From: Methanoculleus sp. UBA374
GTDB lineage: Archaea > Halobacteriota > Methanomicrobia > Methanomicrobiales > Methanoculleaceae
Length of the DNA stretch: 6,786 nucleotides
Assembly (NCBI GenBank): GCA_002508705.1
Contig: DAYL01000011.1
Location: forward strand, 1,593-8,378
Direction: 5' to 3'
This document shows positions 1-4,242 of this stretch, in pieces (within the stretch, counting starts at the first letter, position 1; each line of letters starts with the position of its first letter). Both the position numbers and the translations under genes were made by a program. Under the pieces are notes generated by a model. It was not told where the DNA came from, ran no database searches, and was given only the letters and a program-made list of their open reading frames with translations.

Positions 1-144
1 CCGGAGCCGACCGGGAACGTGACGCCGACACCGACCGGGAACGTGACGCCGACACCGACCGGGAACGTGACACCGGAGCCGACAGGGAACGTAACGCCGG
101 AGCCGACCGGGAACGTGACACCGGAGCCGACAGGGAACGTGACG
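1..144 (+). repeat. 24-bp in-frame tandem repeat, six copies
   Basis: Six contiguous 24-bp units begin at 1, 25, 49, 73, 97 and 121. Each encodes P-(E/T)-P-T-G-N-V-T. Copies differ at only a few positions: gag/aca at codon 2, acc/aca at codon 4, gtg/gta at codon 7 and acg/aca at codon 8. The array continues beyond the left edge or starts there; that cannot be told from the window. High identity at silent sites suggests recent expansion by slippage or recombination. Because 24 is a multiple of three, copy number changes the stalk length without breaking the frame. Confidence 0.92.
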
Positions 145-675
145 CCGACGCCGGGAGAGAGCGTCGATCTCGAACTCTATGAGGGCTGGAACTTCGTCTC
201 GATCCCAAGACAGCTCTCCACGGATAACAACACCGTGGCGACGGTCTTTGGCGACGTCGACACTGATGGCCGGCCGATCTACACCTTTGAACCGGAAACC
301 GGCTTCACGCCTGTAGGAGAGAATGAGACGCTTGAGGTCCTTGAGGGATACTGGGTCTACTCGACCAATGAGACGACTCTGCAGTTGAACCTCAGCACCG
401 ACCCGATCCGGTCCCCTGCAGCGCGGACGCTCAGTCCGGGATGGAACGCCATCGGCTACTCCGACCTGACGGAGCGACCCGCCAACGAGACACTCGGGTC
501 AGTGGAAGATGCCTGGGTCTACGTCGTCGGTTTCGACGCAGAGACCCAGAGTTATCGGCCGGCACTCATCAACAACCAGACCGGAGCCCAGGGCGAGGAC
601 CAGAGCCTCTCCCCGACCGAAGGCTACTGGCTGTTCATGAGCGAAGAGGGCAGACTGGCTGCCATCAGCACCTAA
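1..675 (+). CDS. Secreted/surface glycoprotein, 5'-truncated, with PxPTGNVT repeats and two GWN...GYW modules
   Basis: The reading frame is open from base 1, so the start and any signal peptide lie outside the window; 224 residues plus TAA are visible. Residues 1-48 are six tandem 8-residue units (PEPTGNVT or PTPTGNVT), a Pro/Thr-rich stalk. Residues 55 to about 131 and about 144-224 look like two diverged copies of one module: GWN (62-64), an aromatic strand, then LEGYWVY; and GWN (147-149), an aromatic strand with FDAETQ, then TEGYWLF. Twelve N-x-S/T sequons are visible, one in each stalk unit and six in the modules, suggesting dense N-glycosylation outside the cell. The protein ends ...RLAAIST with no C-terminal hydrophobic anchor or PGF-CTERM-like tail, so it is either released or held by a missing N-terminal part. 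Function is not recognised; an extracellular location is inference from composition. Confidence 0.8.
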   Translation, partial: PEPTGNVTPTPTGNVTPTPTGNVTPEPTGNVTPEPTGNVTPEPTGNVTPTPGESVDLELYEGWNFVSIPRQLSTDNNTVATVFGDVDTDGRPIYTFEPETGFTPVGENETLEVLEGYWVYSTNETTLQLNLSTDPIRSPAARTLSPGWNAIGYSDLTERPANETLGSVEDAWVYVVGFDAETQSYRPALINNQTGAQGEDQSLSPTEGYWLFMSEEGRLAAIST

Positions 676-677
676 CC

Positions 678-686
678 TTTTTTTTT
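678..686 (+). terminator. Oligo-T terminator of the surface-protein gene
   Basis: A run of nine T starts two bases after the TAA of the upstream gene. Archaeal RNA polymerase terminates at such U-tracts without needing a hairpin. Convergent transcription from the operon on the minus strand ends at 727, so this short region (676-726) separates two converging units. No equally strong T-run is seen for the minus strand here. Confidence 0.75.
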
Positions 687-726
687 GACGGCGCCGGGCG
701 TACGAACAGAAGAGTTTTCGGCCTCC

Positions 727-1008
727 TCATTCCGGGACCGCCCGATACTCCTGCATCAGGGCGTCGCCGTAGGCCTCTTTCTTCTTTGTCGGGATGTAGT
801 TGAACGCCCCGGCTCTCCGGAGGAGTTCAGCGCGAATCGAAGCGTCGTTCGGGAGATTCAGGGCCCGCACGCCGTCGATGATAAGGTCGAGGTGGTTGAT
901 GCCGGTCTCCTTCCCGTCCACGAGGACCGTCCTCACCTTGATCGCGTCCGGCCGGATTCCGCCGCAGATGGTGCAGTAATCGCCTTCTTTCTCGTTTGTC
1001 ACGCGCAT
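727..1008 (-). CDS. Small conserved CxxC protein, function unknown
   Basis: A 93-residue protein, last gene of the five-gene operon. An N-terminal CTICGG motif (Cys12, Cys15) is followed by a strand-like segment KVRTVLVDGKETGI (24-37), a helical middle, and a C-terminal FNYIP (69-73) plus a helix with AY...AL..EY. A single CxxC could bind metal with partners from another chain, or act as a redox pair; no further Cys is present. I do not recognise a named function. The start is taken as ATG at 1008, which overlaps the TGA of the upstream cupin gene by one base (TGATG), implying translational coupling. A GTG directly before it (1011) would add one residue. Its place in the operon with a ferredoxin and cupins suggests a redox or metal role, but that is inference. 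Confidence 0.82.
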   Translation of the reverse strand: MRVTNEKEGDYCTICGGIRPDAIKVRTVLVDGKETGINHLDLIIDGVRALNLPNDASIRAELLRRAGAFNYIPTKKKEAYGDALMQEYRAVPE

Positions 1009-1343
1009 CACTCCCGGACCATCGTCAGCGACATCTTGAACCGCGTGACGGCCGAGAGAGCGTGGGGGACGTTTGCCGGGAAGATGATCGTCTCTCCCTC
1101 GCGCATCCGGTGCGTCTCACCCGCGACCCAGACCTCACACTCCCCGTCGAGGATCGTCACCACCGCGTCGTACGGCGCGGTGTGCTCCGAGAGCCCCTCA
1201 TCCTCGTCGAACGAGAAGAGGGTGATGCTCCCCGACGGCTTGTTGATGATCATCCTGCTTGCCACGGTCCCGTCCTGGTAGGCAACAAGGTCCGCTAACC
1301 GGAGGACCTTTCCCCGCAACTCTGCGCGTTTATCTTCCGACAT
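1008..1343 (-). CDS. Single-domain cupin protein (second cupin of the operon)
   Basis: A 111-residue small cupin. A beta-rich core follows an N-terminal segment of about 25 residues. Cupin motif 1 is at 53-67 (EHTAPYDAVVTILDG) and motif 2 at 84-95, with FPANVPHAL containing His94. The usual motif 1 is HxH(x)3-4E. Here the first His (H54) and the Asp before the Glu position (D59) remain, but the second His is Ala56 and the Glu position is Ala60. A normal three-His/Glu metal site is therefore not present. Known cupins of this size are enzymes, sensors or ligand binders, so the substrate cannot be named. The gene starts 23 bases after the stop of the membrane ferredoxin gene, with only a weak ribosome-binding sequence, and its stop overlaps the start of the next gene. 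Family assignment is firm; function is unknown. Confidence 0.88.
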   Translation of the reverse strand: MSEDKRAELRGKVLRLADLVAYQDGTVASRMIINKPSGSITLFSFDEDEGLSEHTAPYDAVVTILDGECEVWVAGETHRMREGETIIFPANVPHALSAVTRFKMSLTMVRE

Positions 1344-1366
1344 AATTCAACCACTCACTGTATACT

Positions 1367-2164
1367 TCATTCTTCTTCCGGCAATCTACTTTTCGCATCC
1401 GCCCGTGCATACACAAGCGCCCCATCCACCGGGCATGCCTCCGTGCACCGGCCGCAGAGGTAGCACTCCCCCCGGCCGTCGCCGGGTCCCGCCTCCCCGG
1501 TCGGGCATGCCCGTTCGCACTTCCGGCAGCCGATGCAGGCGTCCGTCCGCCGGAGCCGGTAGCGGGCCCTTGACGCCGCCGGGGCGAGGAGGGCCCCATA
1601 GGGGCAGACATACCGGCAGAACGGCCGGTAGATGACGGCGGAAAGAAGGACGATCCCGAGGAAGACGAAGAACGACGTACCGACCGCGAGGTTGAAGAAG
1701 TCTGCAAGGCCGATAAGCGCAAGGAGGTTTATCGAGAGCCCGAGGCCGGCGGCGAGGAAGAGAACGAAGACGCCTGCCCGGATCGCCACCGGGACCCGGC
1801 TCTCGGCGTTGCCGCGCTTCTTCGCCGGCACAAGGTGCACGAGTTCCTGGACGGCGCCCGCCGGGCAGACCTGCCCGCAGATGACCCGGCCGAATACGAA
1901 GGTGAGGGCGATGAAGAACAGAAACCCGCCGAGCGCGATAGGGAGTGGAGACCCGAGCGCCGCCGCGTCCCGGAGGACGAGGCCCTGCAGTTGGTAGGGG
2001 AAGACCGGTGCAAAGACCAGGAACCCGAGGAGCGCCGAGATTACGAGGAACGGCACCGCCCGCCGTCGGGTGAACCGGCCGGAGCGCCAGAGCCAGACGA
2101 GGACGGCAAATGCAAAAAGGCCGTAGATGAAGCCTACGGCCTTCGGGATTGCTTCAACGACCAT
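1367..2164 (-). CDS. NapH-like membrane polyferredoxin (4Fe-4S)
   Basis: A 265-residue integral membrane iron-sulfur protein. About five hydrophobic segments are visible, near 9-25, 36-55, 74-95, 125-150 and 160-180. Two CxxxCP motifs of the NapH/NosR/RdxA type follow membrane segments (C96/C100 in ICGQVCPAG and C183/C187 in FCRYVCPYG). A C-terminal soluble part carries two ferredoxin motifs: C210-x2-C213-x2-C216-x3-C220P and C234-x2-C237-x2-C240-x3-C244P. Family members pass electrons between the membrane and soluble redox partners; the donor and acceptor here are unknown. No NapG-like or other oxidoreductase subunit lies next to it, so its partner may be one of the small operon proteins or encoded elsewhere. 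It starts seven bases after the upstream cupin stop, with GAGGG as a plausible ribosome-binding site. The operon setting implies co-expression with both cupins. Confidence 0.93.
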   Translation of the reverse strand: MVVEAIPKAVGFIYGLFAFAVLVWLWRSGRFTRRRAVPFLVISALLGFLVFAPVFPYQLQGLVLRDAAALGSPLPIALGGFLFFIALTFVFGRVICGQVCPAGAVQELVHLVPAKKRGNAESRVPVAIRAGVFVLFLAAGLGLSINLLALIGLADFFNLAVGTSFFVFLGIVLLSAVIYRPFCRYVCPYGALLAPAASRARYRLRRTDACIGCRKCERACPTGEAGPGDGRGECYLCGRCTEACPVDGALVYARADAKSRLPEEE

Positions 2165-2171
2165 CGGGCCC

Positions 2172-2510
2172 TCAGAGCAGTCTTGTCCCGGTTGTCGGCC
2201 GCGGAACCTTCACCACGAGCACCCGGCAGGGTTGATTGCTCTCGTTCGCCCAGCGGTGGGGAATCTTTGCCGGGCTCTCGACCAGGTGGTCCTTCCCGAC
2301 CTCTGCACGCTCGTCGCCGATCTCGACGATCCCCGTCCCCTCGAGGACGTAGAAGAAGACGTCCACCGGGGTTATGTGCTTCTTTAGCGCTTCCCCGGGC
2401 GCAAGCGTGATCACAACCGCGTTCGCATGCTCGGTGTCGTAGACTTTCCGGGCATCGACATGGTGCGGGTTTGCACCGATTGGTTCCCTGGCTACATCAA
2501 CAATCTTCAT
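2172..2510 (-). CDS. Single-domain cupin protein (first cupin of the operon)
   Basis: A 112-residue small cupin from the chosen start. Motif 1 is KHITPVDVFFYVLEGTG (44-60) and motif 2 is ESPAKIPHRW (78-87) with His85. As in the other cupin of this operon, motif 1 has the pattern H-x-x-P-x-D: His45 and Asp50 are present, the second His is Thr47 and the Glu position is Val51. The two proteins are otherwise rather different, so if they are duplicates the event is old. The start is placed at ATG 2510 because GGAGATGA lies five bases upstream. An ATG at 2519 would add MND but would sit inside that ribosome-binding sequence. The product may bind a small ligand or metal; a reaction cannot be named. 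It lies between the DUF2115-like gene and the membrane ferredoxin gene, seven bases before the latter. Confidence 0.88.
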   Translation of the reverse strand: MKIVDVAREPIGANPHHVDARKVYDTEHANAVVITLAPGEALKKHITPVDVFFYVLEGTGIVEIGDERAEVGKDHLVESPAKIPHRWANESNQPCRVLVVKVPRPTTGTRLL

Positions 2511-2515
2511 ATCGT

Positions 2516-2523
2516 TCATCTCC
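2516..2523 (-). promoter_or_regulatory. Shine-Dalgarno of the first cupin gene
   Basis: Reads GGAGATGA on the minus strand, five bases before ATG at 2510 and close to the archaeal consensus GGAGGTGA. It decides the start in favour of 2510 over the ATG at 2519, which overlaps it. Confidence 0.7.
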
Positions 2524-2533
2524 GTTGCGGCAA

Positions 2534-3313
2534 TTATCCTTTATAATTCGTCCAGTAATTCGCGAGGGACTCGCGCCGCCGCCGTTCATGGCGGCGGGCC
2601 CGCATCTCCGGGAAGGTCGGCTCCGTGCTCTGGACGGCCGGGCAGTAGGGGCAGAGGGCGTAGGGCACGTCGTCGGCCTTATCCCTGACCGGGCAGAGGT
2701 AGGCCCCCTCCCACTCGTCGACGATCTGTCCGCCGGGGAACGGGGTGCCGACCGGGTGGGCGGGCTTCTCCACGACGAACATGGTGAACGCGGAGAGAAG
2801 ATACTTCAGATAGAGGTACTTCGGGTCTTTCTCTCGCGCTTTTTCGGCGCAGGCCTCCGCCACCATTGAGCAGTAGGCGGAGAGCGCCGGGTCCGGCGGG
2901 TCCTCCATCTCGGGACCCCCGCCGTTCCGGGAGAGGAGGATCAGGCAGTGGTGCGCCGAAAAGATCTCTTCATGGACGCTCGCAAGAAGCCGGTCGCGGT
3001 AGTCTTCCGGGAGGTGGCCGACCTTCCGCTCGAACCGGGCGTGCATCATCTCCAGGTCGTGCAGGTCGAACGCCGTCACTTCGTCGGCGATCACGCGGAG
3101 GAGGTCCCCCTTTGTCGCTGCCCCCTGCATCCGCCGGCAGGCTGTCCTGATGGTCGCCACCGATACCGACTGCCCGTCCTCTGCCTCCTCTCCGTAGTCG
3201 GCGAAGGGGTCGATGATGAAGGAGCAGGCGTCGCCCGGACCGGCCCCGGGCGTCTCGCGGCCTTCCCTGCCGATGAGCCGCAGGATACCGTTCAGGATCG
3301 TCTCCAGCCGCAT
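2534..3313 (-). CDS. DUF2115-like protein (methanogen family of unknown function)
   Basis: A 259-residue soluble protein and first gene of the operon. The middle (about 50-180) is mostly helical. The C-terminal part holds the recognisable block: HPVGTPFPGG (186-195), then YLCPVRDK (Cys207), then CPYCPAVQ (Cys221, Cys224). Three cysteines in this arrangement could bind zinc or take part in an Fe-S site, but no fourth ligand is obvious. I assign DUF2115/UPF0305 from memory of this HPVGTPFPGG...CPV.DK...C.(Y/F)C pattern; a profile search would settle it. The C-terminus is very basic (ARRHERRRR), which could contact nucleic acid or membrane. GGTGAG just upstream of ATG 3313 is a good ribosome-binding site. 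The gene is read divergently from the TrmB-type regulator, 75 bases away, the usual arrangement for a regulator and its target. Function unknown. Confidence 0.82.
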   Translation of the reverse strand: MRLETILNGILRLIGREGRETPGAGPGDACSFIIDPFADYGEEAEDGQSVSVATIRTACRRMQGAATKGDLLRVIADEVTAFDLHDLEMMHARFERKVGHLPEDYRDRLLASVHEEIFSAHHCLILLSRNGGGPEMEDPPDPALSAYCSMVAEACAEKAREKDPKYLYLKYLLSAFTMFVVEKPAHPVGTPFPGGQIVDEWEGAYLCPVRDKADDVPYALCPYCPAVQSTEPTFPEMRARRHERRRRESLANYWTNYKG

Positions 3314-3353
3314 GGTCTCACCAGAGTTTACCTACGATCGTGAGATGTGGAGA

Positions 3354-3363
3354 GGTTTAATTC
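3354..3363. promoter_or_regulatory. Shared AT-rich promoter box between divergent genes
   Basis: GGTTTAATTC contains TTTAATT (3356-3362). Read on the plus strand it is centred 30 bases before ATG 3389, matching a TATA box for a leaderless TrmB-type mRNA. Read on the minus strand (AATTAAA) it lies about 46 bases before ATG 3313, which would give a short leader of roughly 20 bases containing the GGTGAG ribosome-binding site. It is the only clear TATA candidate in the 3314-3388 gap, so both units may use the same box. Confidence 0.55.
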
Positions 3364-3388
3364 TGGTGTAACTCTCATAGTAACAACC

Positions 3389-4201
3389 ATGAACGACCTC
3401 ATCCGGGACCTGACGACCCTCGGGTTGATGGAGTACGAAGCCCGGGTCTATGCGGCCCTTGTCGGGATCGGCGAAGGAAGCGCCCGCCAGATCCACGAGG
3501 CGAGCAACGTCCCCCGCCCGAGGGTCTACGACATCGCCGAAGGGCTTGCCGCACGGGGGTTCATCACCGTCCGGCGGGGAAACCCCCACGTCTACATCCC
3601 GGCCGAGCCCGCCGTCGTCATCCACCACCTGACGGCGGCCGTCGATGCCGCGGCGACGGCGGCGGTGCAGGGTCTCGATGCCCTTTCGCTCGACGCCCGG
3701 TCAAAGAACTCGCCGATCTGGTACGTGCAGGGGGAGTGGAGCATCCGGCGCCACGCGGAGTCGCTTGCCGCAGGCGTCACCCATGACCTTGCGGTCGTCT
3801 GCCTGGACTACGGCAAGATCGGCGAGTTCGCCCGGCTGATCGCCGATGCGTCACGGGACCATCGGGTGAGCGTCCTCCTCCCGAACGGGAAGTGCGGGAT
3901 CACAAAGCCGCTCGGAAACGCGTCGCTCCATGTCCCCAGGCCCTTCTGCACCTTCTTCCAGGAGATGATATTCGAGAAGATCTACTGCGGCCCCCTCTCG
4001 GTGGATGGGGCGGCGTTTTTGCTCGAGTACATCTTCATCGCCGACGACCGGATCTGCATGATCATCTACCGGGAGGACGGGGCGGCGAGCGCCGTGGTGA
4101 TCACCCTCCCGTTCATCACCTGCGTCCAGAGGCAGTTCGTCAACAGGATGATCGCGACCGCGGAGCAGATCGAGGGGCCGGTGGAATCGAGCAGCCTGTA
4201 A
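3389..4201 (+). CDS. TrmB-family transcriptional regulator
   Basis: A 270-residue regulator. Residues 1-75 form a winged helix-turn-helix typical of TrmB proteins: LGLMEYEARVYAALV (11-25), SARQIHEASNVPRPRVYDIAEGLAARGFI (31-59) as helix-turn-recognition helix, and a wing with VRRGNPHVYIP. A helical linker (73-105) leads to an effector domain starting near WYVQGEWSI (111-119), with alternating strands as in other TrmB-type sensor domains. The ligand is unknown; sugar-binding residues cannot be claimed. Several cysteines (138, 169, 187, 200, 223, 245) leave a redox or metal signal possible. ATG 3389 is chosen because a TATA-like box is 30 bases upstream and no Shine-Dalgarno is present, fitting a leaderless mRNA. 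An in-frame GTG at 3347 would overlap that box. It is divergent from the five-gene operon, so it probably controls that operon and perhaps itself. It converges with the cooS-like gene. Confidence 0.9.
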   Translation: MNDLIRDLTTLGLMEYEARVYAALVGIGEGSARQIHEASNVPRPRVYDIAEGLAARGFITVRRGNPHVYIPAEPAVVIHHLTAAVDAAATAAVQGLDALSLDARSKNSPIWYVQGEWSIRRHAESLAAGVTHDLAVVCLDYGKIGEFARLIADASRDHRVSVLLPNGKCGITKPLGNASLHVPRPFCTFFQEMIFEKIYCGPLSVDGAAFLLEYIFIADDRICMIIYREDGAASAVVITLPFITCVQRQFVNRMIATAEQIEGPVESSSL

Positions 4202-4220
4202 CCGTGCGGGTGACAGGCCG

Positions 4221-4227
4221 AAAAAAA
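4221..4227 (-). terminator. Oligo-T terminator of the cooS-like transcript
   Basis: Seven A on the plus strand give TTTTTTT on the minus strand, about 15 bases after the stop of the cooS-like gene. It lies in the 41-base gap between that gene and the converging regulator gene. There is no matching T-run on the plus strand in this gap. Confidence 0.65.
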
Positions 4228-4242
4228 GTGGGTCCGGGCCGT

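Noticed and set aside
1..144. CRISPR-like array
   Set aside because: The units are 24 bp directly abutting, with no spacers, and they encode an in-frame Pro/Thr/Asn repeat.
1835..2410. 191-codon open frame on the plus strand
   Set aside because: Antisense to the membrane ferredoxin and first cupin genes. It is dominated by Arg, Pro, Glu and Ser, without a motif or ribosome-binding site.
3347..3388. GTG start adding 14 residues to the TrmB-type regulator
   Set aside because: The extension includes the TATA-like box. The family's helix-turn-helix begins soon after ATG 3389, so the extra residues are not needed.
3389..4201. Assigning the regulator as a CO sensor for the cooS-like gene
   Set aside because: It converges with that gene and diverges from the five-gene operon. 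No heme or CO-binding motif is visible.
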